Source of the DNA: Halobacteriales archaeon QH_10_65_19
GTDB lineage: Archaea; Halobacteriota; Halobacteria; Halobacteriales; Haloarculaceae
Assembly (NCBI GenBank): GCA_003022085.1
Contig: PXQK01000093.1
Location: 1-24,466 of the forward strand
Direction of reading: 5' to 3'
Length of the DNA: 24,466 bases
In this document: one piece after another, positions 1-8,189 of the stretch
How the letters are laid out: every line of letters begins with the position of its first letter
Numbering within the stretch: the first letter of the stretch is position 1
Translations under genes and position numbers: made by a program
The notes under the pieces: model-generated
Seen by the model: only the letters and a program-made list of their open reading frames with translations
The model's database searches: none
What the model was told of the DNA's origin: nothing

Positions 1-996
1 GAGATTGCCGACGACAGTGCCGGCGCCGAGGTTGACGTCGCGCCCGAGAACGCTGTCGCCGACATACGAGAGGTGCGGTACCGCGGTGTCCGACATGATC
101 ACGCTGTTTTTGATCTCCACGCTGTGGCCGACCTCCGTCCGTTCGGCGAGCAGCGTGTGTCCGCGGACGTAGGCGTTCGGCCCGACGTGCGCGCCGGAGC
201 GGATCAGTGCCGGCCCCTCGACGACGGCCCCGGGTTCGACCGTTGCACCCTCCTCGACGACGACCGACCCGCGCAGGTGCGCATCCTCGGCGACGTCGCC
301 GGCGACGTGTCGGTCGAGCTCTGCGAGTTTCCACTCGTTTGCCGCCAGCAGCTCCCAGGGTCGGCCGACGTCCAGCCAGCGGTCGAGTTCGACCGGCGCC
401 ACGTCGAACGCCTCGATGACGCGTGCGGCGACGTCCGTCAATTCGTGTTCGCCGCGTTCCGACGCCTCGACGCTCAGCCACTCCTGTGCGTCAGGCGGGA
501 AGACGTACGCACCTGCGTTGGCGACGTTCGAGGGCGGTTCCGCGGGCTTCTCGACGATATCGGTGACCCGGCCGTCGCCCAGCGAGAGCACGCCGTAGTT
601 GCTCGGATCGTCGACAGTGATGCTGGCCATCGAGGGAGCGTTCTCGAAGAGTTGCTGCATTGCACCCTCCGTGTAGAGGTTGTCGCCGTTCAGCACCGCG
701 AACGCGCCGTCGAGGTGATCCCTCGCAGTCCGCACCGCGTCGGCAGTCCCTTGCTGTGTTGCCTGTCGGACGGTGGTAGCGGGCACACCCCGGTAGGAGT
801 CGCCGAAGAACTCGCGGACCGTCTCGCCCTCGTACCCGACGACGACGATCAGCTCGGAGGCGCCTGCGTCGACGGCCACACCGGCAGTGTGAGCGATCAG
901 CGGCTTGCCCGCCACGGGTAACATCGGCTTCGGGCGAGTGTCCGTCAGCGGACGCATCCGGGTCCCGCGACCTGCCGCGAGAATCACAGTCTGCAT
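1..996 (-). CDS. glmU: GlmU-like bifunctional sugar-1-phosphate nucleotidylyltransferase/acetyltransferase (3' end cut by window)
   Basis: The reading frame starts at the ATG complementary to 994-996 and stays open to base 1, giving the first 332 residues. The N-terminus MQTVILAAGRGTRMRPLTD is the nucleotide-binding signature of sugar nucleotidyltransferases, followed by RPKPMLPVAGKP. The C-terminal part visible here (about residue 235 onward) has the hexapeptide-like pattern of a left-handed beta-helix (for example VVEEGATVEPGAVVEGPALI), as in archaeal GlmU-type enzymes that make UDP-GlcNAc or related activated sugars for glycan synthesis. The sugar specificity cannot be read from sequence. 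An AT-rich TATCTCTATG stretch about 23-31 bases upstream fits a leaderless promoter. It is divergent from the GGGP-synthase-family gene, and a half repeat (1051-1105) lies between them. Confidence 0.85.
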   Translation of the reverse strand, partial: MQTVILAAGRGTRMRPLTDTRPKPMLPVAGKPLIAHTAGVAVDAGASELIVVVGYEGETVREFFGDSYRGVPATTVRQATQQGTADAVRTARDHLDGAFAVLNGDNLYTEGAMQQLFENAPSMASITVDDPSNYGVLSLGDGRVTDIVEKPAEPPSNVANAGAYVFPPDAQEWLSVEASERGEHELTDVAARVIEAFDVAPVELDRWLDVGRPWELLAANEWKLAELDRHVAGDVAEDAHLRGSVVVEEGATVEPGAVVEGPALIRSGAHVGPNAYVRGHTLLAERTEVGHSVEIKNSVIMSDTAVPHLSYVGDSVLGRDVNLGAGTVVGNL

Positions 997-1050
997 GACG
1001 TCGGCAACTCCCGGCGGACACATAGAGATACCGGTACCGGCCCCGGCGCG

Positions 1051-1105
1051 CGAAACCGCCGGTATTGGGACCCGGTGCTGAAAATACTCACGTACGACCG
1101 TATCA
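1051..1105 (-). repeat. Half copy of the TGATACGGTCGTGCGTGA inverted-repeat element
   Basis: On the minus strand this begins TGATACGGTCGTACGTGAG and continues through GTATTTTC and GGGTCCC to a GGCGGTTTCG block. These blocks match, in the same order, the outer 55 bases of the 160-bp copy at 6604-6763. The other terminus is absent. It lies between two divergent genes, upstream of both inferred promoters. Confidence 0.75.
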
Positions 1106-1160
1106 GCACGGGCACAGCCGACTGCGACGGCGCCGCTCGCGCCGCTACAATTGGACATCC

Positions 1161-1166
1161 TTTTAA
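1161..1166 (+). promoter_or_regulatory. TATA-like box for the GGGP-synthase-family gene
   Basis: TTTTAA lies 24-29 bases before the ATG at 1190, the usual spacing of an archaeal TATA box for a leaderless transcript. It decides the start: the in-frame upstream TTG at 1151 would precede the promoter itself. Confidence 0.55.
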
Positions 1167-1189
1167 CCGACAGCGGAGACGTATGGGAT

Positions 1190-2461
1190 ATGTCGTTGGC
1201 AGAGTTCGCGGGCCAGTTCGAGCGGTTGGCGGCGGCTGCGTCCGTCGTCGGACGGCGGGTGCTGGGACTCGACACGAATCCGGTGTCCGAAGAGTGGTCA
1301 CACGTAACAAAGGTCGACCCGGAAGGGGAGAAGCAGCTCCCCGTGGTGTATCCGCTGTATCTGGCCCACACGAGCGCGGTATCGGTGGGTGGTTCACAGG
1401 ACGTGACCGACCAGAACACCGAGGAGACGTTCGAACTCCTGACTGACGCAGGGGTCACGGCGTTCCACGAGCCCAGCGCCGCGTCACACGTCACCGAGCA
1501 GACACGGGAAGACGCCGCGTTCATGGCAGTGCCGGAAGTGCTCAACGGTGACAGCCAGGCGCTGGTCGGCACGCTCGGCGAGGGACTGGAGCACGTTCGG
1601 GAGGATCTGGGACCGGAGATCGTCGAAGGGACGCTCGGGTTCTCCTTGAACGGCCTGTTCGGCGACACACTCGGCGACCTGGCAGCAGCGTGGCTGATGA
1701 AAGAAGCCGTGTTCGAGGCCTACATCATCATGAACACCGACAGCGCGGCAGCACGCGAGGCGAACGTCTCGGAGGAGGACCTCCTCACCCCACGCGAGGC
1801 GAAACAGCACGCGCTGGCCGCCGAGTACCACCTCGAAAGCGAGCTGATCTACCTGGAGTACTCGGGCACGTTCGGCGGCGACGAGGCCGTCGAGATCCTC
1901 GAGGCGATCGACGACGCCGTCTCCTGGTCCCGGATCTGGTACGGCGGCGGCCTCGACAACCGCGAGAACGCAGAGGCCGTGATCCAGGCCGGCGCGGACG
2001 CTGTCGTCGTCGGCAACGTGTTCCACGAGATCGCTGACCTCGAAGCCGACCTCGTGTCGGAGGCACTCGACGAGTTCGACCCCGGGGCGGAGGTCGACAG
2101 AGACCGCCTCCGGGAGTGGGTCGAGGAGACCGTGGATGTTGAGGAGACGAGTGCTGTACAGTACCTCTCGACGATCCCGGAGCTGCCCGAGCCAGAAGCG
2201 CGGGCGACGCGCTACCTCGCGACGGGGATCGAAACCGTCCTCGCGATCGAGGGGATTGCTGCGGAGCTCGAGGATCCCACGCCGGCGGCGATCAGGGAGG
2301 CCGTCGACGAGTCGGTCCCCGGTGAAGACGCCCTCGCGGACGTGCTCGACGGCGACACCGCCCCGGTCGCCCGACAGATCGCCGTCGGGCTGCTCGCCGA
2401 CCGGTTCGACCTGTCGGCGGAGGACTCGTTCGTCGGCAGGCATATCGGAGTCGACTTCTGA
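1190..2461 (+). CDS. GGGP synthase / PcrB-family prenyltransferase with a C-terminal extension
   Basis: The product is 423 residues. Residues about 35-290 match the TIM-barrel geranylgeranylglyceryl phosphate synthase/PcrB family, which transfers a prenyl group to sn-glycerol-1-phosphate, the first ether-bond step of archaeal lipid synthesis. Visible motifs are HVTKVDPE (39-46), SVGGSQDVT (65-73), HEPSAASH (93-100), YLEYSGTFGG (221-230), YGGGLDNREN (251-260) and GADAVVVGN (268-276). Family members are usually about 230-260 residues. Here there is an N-terminal lead of about 30 residues, an enlarged segment around 125-170, and about 130 extra mostly helical residues at the C-terminus (295-423). 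Because of this divergence it may be a paralogue with a different acceptor or prenyl length rather than the main lipid enzyme. It is convergent with the rhomboid gene, 29 bases apart. Confidence 0.8.
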   Translation: MSLAEFAGQFERLAAAASVVGRRVLGLDTNPVSEEWSHVTKVDPEGEKQLPVVYPLYLAHTSAVSVGGSQDVTDQNTEETFELLTDAGVTAFHEPSAASHVTEQTREDAAFMAVPEVLNGDSQALVGTLGEGLEHVREDLGPEIVEGTLGFSLNGLFGDTLGDLAAAWLMKEAVFEAYIIMNTDSAAAREANVSEEDLLTPREAKQHALAAEYHLESELIYLEYSGTFGGDEAVEILEAIDDAVSWSRIWYGGGLDNRENAEAVIQAGADAVVVGNVFHEIADLEADLVSEALDEFDPGAEVDRDRLREWVEETVDVEETSAVQYLSTIPELPEPEARATRYLATGIETVLAIEGIAAELEDPTPAAIREAVDESVPGEDALADVLDGDTAPVARQIAVGLLADRFDLSAEDSFVGRHIGVDF

Positions 2462-2490
2462 TGGGGTCGTGATCCGCCGGTCGCCGGCGG

Positions 2491-3123
2491 CTATCCGGTT
2501 ACGCTGGTCCGTCCGGCAGCGGTCCGTACGCTGAGCACGCGGAGGCGGCCAGCGACGAGGCCGAAAAGGAGGCCCGTGAAGTGGGCGATCAGTGCGACGC
2601 CCGGTGCGGCGGTGAGGAGCGTCACCGCAGCAGCAACGGCGACGAACATGAGGATCGTGACCCAGCGGGGGACCGGGATTCTCTTGGCCACTCCCGAGGA
2701 CAGCCGGTTGCCCGCCAGGAGGTAGCCCAGGAGGGCGAACACCGCGCCGCTGGCGCCGAGGACCCCGGCGGTCGGTTCGGCCGGGACGAACGGGAAGCCA
2801 GCGAGCGCGTCACTGACCATGATCTGTGCGACACCGGCGAGCGCCCCGCTGAGGATGAAAAACAGGTGAAACCGGAGCCTGGTGGTCGCACGCGCGACCG
2901 GCCAGCCAAACAGGACGAGCGCGACCGCGTTCGAGACGAGGTGTCCGACCCCGCTGTGGGCGTACACACTGGTCACGACTGTCCAGGGGTTCTCGGTCAC
3001 GGGCGGCGAGAGGACGAACAGCACCCCGACCAGGTCCGCGAACGCCGTGACGAGCTGGGCGGCGAAGACGAGCAGGAACACGGTCAGCACCTCGAATATC
3101 GGGCTGCCCGATTCATCGGCCAT
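2491..3123 (-). CDS. Rhomboid-family intramembrane serine protease
   Basis: The product is 210 residues with about six hydrophobic segments. The rhomboid catalytic features are present: HLVSN (His61, Asn65) in the second membrane segment, GASG with the nucleophile Ser125, and AHFTGLLFG with the partner His181. It should cut membrane proteins within or near the bilayer; substrates are unknown. I chose the ATG at 3121-3123 because TTAT lies about 25 bases upstream, fitting a leaderless start. An in-frame ATG at 3145-3147 would overlap that box, and the longer upstream frame lacks coding character. The gene is divergent from the CBS-domain gene. Confidence 0.85.
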   Translation of the reverse strand: MADESGSPIFEVLTVFLLVFAAQLVTAFADLVGVLFVLSPPVTENPWTVVTSVYAHSGVGHLVSNAVALVLFGWPVARATTRLRFHLFFILSGALAGVAQIMVSDALAGFPFVPAEPTAGVLGASGAVFALLGYLLAGNRLSSGVAKRIPVPRWVTILMFVAVAAAVTLLTAAPGVALIAHFTGLLFGLVAGRLRVLSVRTAAGRTSVTG

Positions 3124-3286
3124 ACATGAGAGAAGGACCGACCCCATAATGAGCCTGTTGCCCAGTTTCGCCGTCCAGACGGCTGGGCAGCTCACCGGCG
3201 AGAGAGACAGAGAGCCCGGTCCCGGTTGCTGATACTGAAACCAACTTTGATTAGTCAGCGTATCGAAGCTCTGGCGAGGGAAGACG

Positions 3287-4429
3287 ATGGATATCGCTGA
3301 CATAGCCACTCCTGACTACGTGGAGATTGATGCCGACAAGCGACTCTCGAAAGTCCGATCGATTTTCGAGCGGGAGAACCCCAAGGGCATAATCGTCACC
3401 GAGGACGGCGAGTATGCCGGCATCATCAACCAGAAACAGCTCCTACAGTCCCACATCCAGGACGACACGAAGGTCCGAGGGTTGATCCGGTCGGCCCCGC
3501 GGGTCAGCCGGCACGACGACGTGCGGGAGGTCGCACGGGTCCTGGTCGAGAGCGGTGCCAAAATCGCCCCGGTGTTCGAGGGCGACGCCCTCTGGGGTGT
3601 CGTCTCAGAGGACGCCATCCTGGCGGCGGTCCTCGAGAACCTCGACGCCCTCGACGTCTCCGAGATTTACACGGACGACGTCGTGACCGTGACCACCGAC
3701 ACGAGCATCGGGACGGTGATCAACCGTCTCCGCGAGCACGGCATCTCGCGGCTCCCGGTGCTGGGCGACGACGGCCGGCTCACCGGCGTGGTCACCACAC
3801 ACGACATCGCAGACTTCGCAGTCCGCAACATGGAACGCCAGCAGAAGGGCGACCGTTCGGGCGACATCGACCGGATTCTCGACATCCGCGTCTACGACAT
3901 CATGAACAGCCCCGTGGCGACCACGACGCCGGACGAGTCGGTGCGTACGGCCGTCTCCCGGATGCTCGACGAGGACTACGCCGGTCTGGTGGTCACGCCC
4001 GAGGACGACGACGGCACCGTCGCCGGGATCATCACCAAAACGGACGTGATGCGGGCGCTGACGTTCACCGAGCGCGAGCACCTCGACGTCCAGATCACGA
4101 ACATCAAGCTGCTCGACACGATCACCCGTGACGAGATCCGCCAGGAGATTGCGGGCGTCTCGGGGAAGTACCAGCAGATGCACGTCGAGCACGCTCACGT
4201 GCGCTTTCACAAACACAAAGAACGGCTCCGCGGGACGCCGCTGATCCAGTGCCAGATCCGCCTGCGGACCAACCGCGGACAGGTGGCCGGCTCCGGCGAG
4301 GGCTACGGTGCCGACACCGCGTTCCGCGTCGCGCTCGACAAGCTGGAACGGCGTGTCCTCGAACTCAAGGGTGTCCGCGCCGACGAGGAGTACCGGGGAC
4401 AGCTCCTCAGGAAGCTCGGCGAACTATAG
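3287..4429 (+). CDS. Four-CBS-domain protein with C-terminal hibernation-factor (HPF/RaiA-like) domain
   Basis: The product is 380 residues. Four tandem CBS motifs make two Bateman modules, at roughly 5-60, 65-120, 125-180 and 203-262. Typical CBS segments are VFEGDALWGVVSEDAIL, LPVLGDDGRLTGVVTTHD and DDDGTVAGIITKTDVMRAL. The last 115 or so residues (VEHAHVRFHKHKE, then IRLRTNRGQVAGSGEG, then AFRVALDKLERRVLE) resemble the basic beta-alpha-beta fold of the ribosome hibernation factor/S30AE family. CBS modules normally bind adenine nucleotides, so the natural inference is a ribosome-binding protein gated by AMP/ATP or a related ligand. That link is inference. The assignment of the C-terminal domain rests on pattern only and needs a profile search. 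Confidence 0.75.
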   Translation: MDIADIATPDYVEIDADKRLSKVRSIFERENPKGIIVTEDGEYAGIINQKQLLQSHIQDDTKVRGLIRSAPRVSRHDDVREVARVLVESGAKIAPVFEGDALWGVVSEDAILAAVLENLDALDVSEIYTDDVVTVTTDTSIGTVINRLREHGISRLPVLGDDGRLTGVVTTHDIADFAVRNMERQQKGDRSGDIDRILDIRVYDIMNSPVATTTPDESVRTAVSRMLDEDYAGLVVTPEDDDGTVAGIITKTDVMRALTFTEREHLDVQITNIKLLDTITRDEIRQEIAGVSGKYQQMHVEHAHVRFHKHKERLRGTPLIQCQIRLRTNRGQVAGSGEGYGADTAFRVALDKLERRVLELKGVRADEEYRGQLLRKLGEL

Positions 4430-4432
4430 AGG

Positions 4433-4544
4433 TATACAGCTGGACGTGATTTATTCAAGATAGACCTCCGCGTTGAGGCCTTAGACTGCCCAAACCAGTA
4501 GTGTGAGGGCGCTCTGGCTTGACAGAGTCACGTCCGGCTGGATA
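4433..4544 (+). repeat. Diverged 112-bp copy of the inverted-repeat element
   Basis: Left terminus 4433-4459 and right terminus 4518-4544 are inverted repeats matching at 21 of 27 positions; the shared core is CAGCYGGACGTGA. The right end reads ACAGAGTCACG outward and is preceded by a CTCTGG, as in the 160-bp copies (CTCTGGTACAGAGTCACG). The left end reads ACGTGATTTATTCAAG where those copies have GCGTGAGTAGTTTCAAC. It begins 4 bases after one stop codon and ends 10 bases before the convergent HEAT gene's stop. Confidence 0.6.
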
Positions 4545-4554
4545 GGTCTCCACG

Positions 4555-5862
4555 TCAGACGCCCGCTGCTTTCTCCGCTTCGACCTGGACAATGTAGGAC
4601 CGGTCGTCGGCGTACGCGGCCGCAGCCTCGAGTGCGCGCCCGGTCCCGATCTGGTTGAGTGCCCAGGCCGCGCTCGCACGGACAGTGTCGTCCTCGTCCT
4701 CGGCGAGCACGTCGCCGAGCGGCTCGATTGCGCGGGTATCACCGATCATCCCGAGCGCCCGGGCCGCAGCTGAACGAACCGTCGCCTTGTCGGCGGCCAG
4801 CCGCTGAGCGACCGGCTCGGCCGACTCCTCGCTGCCGATCGCACCCAGCGCCCGGAGGCAGGTCACCTCGAGTTCCACGTTGCCGCCGCCGAGGAAGTCA
4901 TGGAGGGTGTCACAGGCCCGCTCGTCGCCGATCCGCCCCAGAATCCGGATGGGCTGTTCGTTCCGGCTCTGTGCCAGCCCGTGGACCTGGTCGTAGGCCT
5001 CCTCGGGCGCCCCGTGCTCGATGGCGTCGAGGATGTTGTCCTGCATGAACTCGGAGTCGAGCTTCTCCATGGCGCTCAGGATCGGCCCGAACTCGCCGGC
5101 CTTCTCGTAGGTCTTGATCGCGGCCCACTCGGGCGGGAAGTCCTTCTGGTTCTCGGGGGTCAGCACGTCGTAAAACCCCTCGCGGCGGAGCTGTTCGCGG
5201 ATCTCCAGGTCGCTCCAGACCTGTGCGTCCTCGAGGTCCGAGGAGAGGGTCTCTGTGGCCACTAGCAGCGAGTCGATCTGTTCTGCGTCCTCGTCCGGAT
5301 CCAGGTCTGTGTCACCGATGGCGTCCCGGATCTCGGCCAGTGTTACCGCAGCGTCGGCAGCGTCGGCCGCGTCGTACGCGAACGTCTCGCCGAGCGTCTC
5401 CCCCGCAGCGTCGGCGTATCCTCCGACGGCCTCGACGACCGACGTGTCGCCCTCCTCGGTCCACTCGCTCGATTCGACCGTCGAGACGGCGCCCCCGAGT
5501 TCGTCCGTGATGTCCTCGACGTAGGGGCCGCGCTGGTCCTCGATATCCCCGCGAAGGTCCGAGAGCCGATCCTCGAACTCGTCGCGGGGGTTCTCTTCTT
5601 CCTCCTCGTCCTCGTCCTCGGCTTCGCCCTCCTCGTCTTCGATCTCGACGGCGAACACGGCCCCTTCCAGGTCGGCCTCGATCGCGTCGAGTGTTTCCTC
5701 AACCCTGTCGAGGTCGTCCTCGGTTTCGGCGCGTTCGACCGCGTCGGCAGCCTCGTCTAGGCGCTCCGCAAACGGCTCCGGATCGTCCGGATCGGGCTGC
5801 TCGCCGCCCTCCTCGGGCGCCTCCGTCGATCCCTCGTCGGGTTCGTCGTCCCCGTTGCTCAT
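4555..5862 (-). CDS. Acidic HEAT-repeat protein
   Basis: The product is 435 residues. The first 100 or so are extremely acidic and low-complexity (for example DEEGEAEDEDEEEEEN), with coiled-coil-like helices around 30-65. A middle helical region of unknown fold follows. From about residue 270 to the end there are HEAT/PBS-lyase-type repeats with the recurring pattern ALGxIGDxxAxxPL, seen in RILGRIGDERACDTL, ALGAIGSEESAEPV, ALGMIGDTRAIEPL and ALNQIGTGRALEA. Such repeats form a superhelical protein-binding scaffold. No catalytic motif is visible, so a partner-binding role is inferred. The name HEAT-repeat protein is secure; a specific function is not. It is convergent with the CBS gene. Confidence 0.8.
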   Translation of the reverse strand: MSNGDDEPDEGSTEAPEEGGEQPDPDDPEPFAERLDEAADAVERAETEDDLDRVEETLDAIEADLEGAVFAVEIEDEEGEAEDEDEEEEENPRDEFEDRLSDLRGDIEDQRGPYVEDITDELGGAVSTVESSEWTEEGDTSVVEAVGGYADAAGETLGETFAYDAADAADAAVTLAEIRDAIGDTDLDPDEDAEQIDSLLVATETLSSDLEDAQVWSDLEIREQLRREGFYDVLTPENQKDFPPEWAAIKTYEKAGEFGPILSAMEKLDSEFMQDNILDAIEHGAPEEAYDQVHGLAQSRNEQPIRILGRIGDERACDTLHDFLGGGNVELEVTCLRALGAIGSEESAEPVAQRLAADKATVRSAAARALGMIGDTRAIEPLGDVLAEDEDDTVRASAAWALNQIGTGRALEAAAAYADDRSYIVQVEAEKAAGV

Positions 5863-6111
5863 GTCTTAGGGGTCGACTGTTCGCGTCAAATGCGTTTTCA
5901 TTGGCGGCCGGCCCTCCCGTCCGCCGGACTGTCCCGCACGCCGAACCGGCGTCAGGCGCTGTTGTCGGCGATGGATTTAGCAGGCGCCGGAAGAAAGCAG
6001 GGGTGTGGACGAACACACCCGCGATCAGCCGGTCGATCCGTCCGATGGACACCCGGCGGAGAACAGATCCTCGGGTGAGAGAACCGGGTTCGAGCGGTCT
6101 GTACTGTGCGT
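5863..6111. other. Intergenic stretch with one hairpin-forming sequence
   Basis: No gene is supported in this divergent gap. It contains a perfect 7-bp inverted repeat with a 6-base loop at 6001-6020 (GGGTGTG and CACACCC). It lies about 90 bases before the DUF309 gene and could be a regulatory dyad or a chance palindrome. Confidence 0.4.
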
Positions 6112-6606
6112 ATGAACGACCATACACGGGACCCCTCGGTAGCCCCACCGACGTCAGGCGACCCGACCGGGTGGCAACGACACCGCGGCGTGTCGAACGG
6201 CTGGGAGCACGGAACCCTCCGGCGGGCGGTGATCCACGGCGTCCGGCTGTACAACTCGGGTGCGTTTCACGAATCCCACGACTGTTTCGAGGCAGAGTGG
6301 TACAACTACGGGAGCGGAACCACCGAAAGTGCCTTTCTTCATGGAATGGTCCAGGTTGCGGCGGGCGCGTACAAACACTTCGACTTCGGGAACGACGACG
6401 GTATGCGCAGCCTCTTCGAGACGGCGTTACAGTATCTCCACGGCGTCCCGAACGACTACTACGGTGTCGACGTTCTCGGCGTACGGACCACGCTCTCGAA
6501 CGCGCTTGATGACCCAACCATGTTAGACGGGTGGCAGATCGAACTAGATGGGGAGCATCCGGAAGCGAGGCCGCCGGACTACGAACACGCTGAAAGCATC
6601 GAATGA
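6112..6606 (+). CDS. DUF309-family protein
   Basis: The product is 164 residues from the ATG at 6112; a GTG two codons earlier is possible. The core is the DUF309 pattern: [20 protein letters not shown], an alpha-helical stretch with the conserved His-Glu/Cys-Glu-Trp arrangement, then [16 protein letters not shown]. The first 30 residues are polar and poorly conserved in look. The biochemical function of DUF309 is unknown; the conserved His/Glu residues suggest a metal or small-ligand site. Its last codon is immediately followed by TGA, which is also the first three bases of the 160-bp repeat at 6604-6763. Confidence 0.75.
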   Translation: MNDHTRDPSVAPPTSGDPTGWQRHRGVSNGWEHGTLRRAVIHGVRLYNSGAFHESHDCFEAEWYNYGSGTTESAFLHGMVQVAAGAYKHFDFGNDDGMRSLFETALQYLHGVPNDYYGVDVLGVRTTLSNALDDPTMLDGWQIELDGEHPEARPPDYEHAESIE

Positions 6607-6763
6607 TACGGTCGTGTGTGACTCTGTACCAGAGGGAGACTACGTCTCCCAGGCAGCCGGGCTTGGCCCGACGACGCTATGGAGTCGCGCATTGGGCGTT
6701 TCAACCTACGAAACCGCCGATACTGGGACCCAGTACGAAAAATACTCACGCACGACCGTATGA
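6604..6763 (-). repeat. 160-bp inverted-repeat element, full copy
   Basis: Terminal inverted repeats are 6606-6621 (ATACGGTCGTGTGTGA) and 6746-6761 (reverse complement ATACGGTCGTGCGTGA), one mismatch in 16. Inside are two tight hairpins: GGGAGAC-TAC-GTCTCCC at about 6634-6650 and a CCGGGC/GCCCG stem at about 6658-6671. It aligns without gaps to the reverse complement of 12942-13101, with roughly 19 mismatches in 160 by hand. It carries no ORF of its own and fills the gap between the convergent DUF309 and acyl-CoA dehydrogenase genes. Confidence 0.85.
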
Positions 6764-6769
6764 GTTCAA

Positions 6770-6789
6770 CACTGGGCCACGGCCCAGTG
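6770..6789. terminator. Perfect 9-bp hairpin between convergent genes
   Basis: CACTGGGCC-AC-GGCCCAGTG is a perfect inverted repeat with a 2-base loop, downstream of the acyl-CoA dehydrogenase stop. The bases TTCAACACTGGG (6765-6776) overlapping it also occur inside the repeat copy at 12965-12976, so it may be a fragment of the repeat rather than a dedicated terminator. No long T-run follows. Confidence 0.4.
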
Positions 6790-6856
6790 GGTCGGGGACA
6801 GGACGGGAAGCCGGGGATCACCCGGGTGCGCAAGCCGCTGTGCGGTCCCAGCTGGG

Positions 6857-8095
6857 CTAGATAAGGCCTTTACCCTGGAGTTCGCGGGCGATGATATTCT
6901 TCTGGATCTCGGTGGTACCCTCGTAGATCTGGGTGATCTTCGCGTCGCGGTAGAGTCGTTCGACGTCGAAGTCGTCGACGTAGCCCGCGCCGCCGTGGAT
7001 CTGGATCGCCTCGTCGGCGACGTCAACGGCGATCCGGGAGCCGTACTCCTTGGCCATCGAGGCCAGCATGGTCAGATCCTCCGTGTTGCCTGTGTCTTCA
7101 CACCAGGCCGACTTGTAGGTCAGCAGGCGCGCGGCCTCGATCTTCGTGAACATGTCCGCGAGCTTGTGCTGGATGGCCTGGAACTCGCCGATTGGCTGGC
7201 CGAACTGCTCGCGCTCCTCTGCGTACTGCAGGGCGCGCTCGGCGGCCCCGCGGGCGATGCCGACTCCCTGGGCGGCGACCGCGGTCCGCGTCTCGTCGAA
7301 GAACTGCATCTGCTGGAGGAAGCCCGCGCCGCGGTTGCCGATGAGGTTCTCTTCGGGCACGCGCACGTCGTCGAGGATCAGCTCGGCGGTGTCGGAGGCA
7401 CGAATACCGAGCTTGCCGGTGATCTTCTCGGCGGTGAACCCGTCGCGGTCGGTTTCGACGACGATCTGCGAGAAGCCGTTGTACCGTCCCTGTGCGTCGG
7501 GATCGGTCTGGCACAGCATCACCACGTAGTCCGCGACGCTGCCGTTGGTGATCCACATCTTCTGCCCGTTGATCACCCACTCGTCGCCGTCCTGCGAAGC
7601 CTCCGGCTCCGTAGAGCTCACCGAACTCTGCTCGGAGGTATCCTTCTCCGCCCGGGTAGAAATAGCGGAGACGTCCGAGCCGGCGTGGGGCTCGCTGATC
7701 GCCGCGCCGGTGATCGCGTCGCCTCGGGCGACGGGTTCGAGGAACCGCTCTTTCTGTTCCTCGGTGCCGTGGCCGACGATCGCCTCGGTCCCGAAAGAGG
7801 TCGAGAGCACCGACAGCCCGATGCCGGGGTCAGCAGCGAACAGCTCCTCGGTGATGATCATCATGTCCACCGTCGAGTAGTCGGCGCCGCCGTACTCCAG
7901 CGGGATGCTCGCGCCGGTCAGCCCCATCTCCGCAGCCTTCTCTACGACCTCGTGGGGGTACTTCTCTTTCCTGTCGTACTCGCTCGCGACCGGCTTGATC
8001 TCGTTTTCGGCGAACTTGCGCACCTCGTCTTTGATCTGTTCCTGTTCCGCTGAGAGCCCGAACTCCATGTCCTGGCTCACGACCGCAAGCGTCAT
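6857..8095 (-). CDS. Acyl-CoA dehydrogenase
   Basis: The product is 412 residues and covers a full acyl-CoA dehydrogenase, the FAD enzyme that forms the 2,3-double bond in beta-oxidation or branched-chain amino-acid breakdown. Signatures are [16 protein letters not shown] (129-145), [13 protein letters not shown] (173-185), and the C-terminal block [20 protein letters not shown] followed by IYEGTTEIQ, where Glu392 is the expected catalytic base. A Ser/Glu-rich insertion of about 18 residues (151-168) interrupts the usual junction between the SDV motif and the INGxK motif. The ATG at 8095 has a TTGTAAAC box about 24-32 bases upstream; a start at 8068 (MEFGLSAEQ) matches the family's usual N-terminus and is the alternative. 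It is divergent from the next beta-oxidation gene. Confidence 0.9.
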   Translation of the reverse strand: MTLAVVSQDMEFGLSAEQEQIKDEVRKFAENEIKPVASEYDRKEKYPHEVVEKAAEMGLTGASIPLEYGGADYSTVDMMIITEELFAADPGIGLSVLSTSFGTEAIVGHGTEEQKERFLEPVARGDAITGAAISEPHAGSDVSAISTRAEKDTSEQSSVSSTEPEASQDGDEWVINGQKMWITNGSVADYVVMLCQTDPDAQGRYNGFSQIVVETDRDGFTAEKITGKLGIRASDTAELILDDVRVPEENLIGNRGAGFLQQMQFFDETRTAVAAQGVGIARGAAERALQYAEEREQFGQPIGEFQAIQHKLADMFTKIEAARLLTYKSAWCEDTGNTEDLTMLASMAKEYGSRIAVDVADEAIQIHGGAGYVDDFDVERLYRDAKITQIYEGTTEIQKNIIARELQGKGLI

Positions 8096-8189
8096 AACCG
8101 TTTTCGCACGAATTGAAAGTTTACAACAGTTTCCCGGCGGCCAAAAGACAACGTTGAAATCTCGCCCGGGAGTGGACACGAACTGAATC

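Noticed and set aside
3228..3235. TGATACTG shared with 14759 and 10365 as a common regulatory motif
   Set aside because: An eight-base match in three or four places in 24 kb is not clearly above chance, and the surrounding contexts differ.
5691..6517. Arg-rich 272-residue frames on both strands over 5691-6517
   Set aside because: They are shadow frames of the HEAT and DUF309 genes with very basic composition and no motifs.
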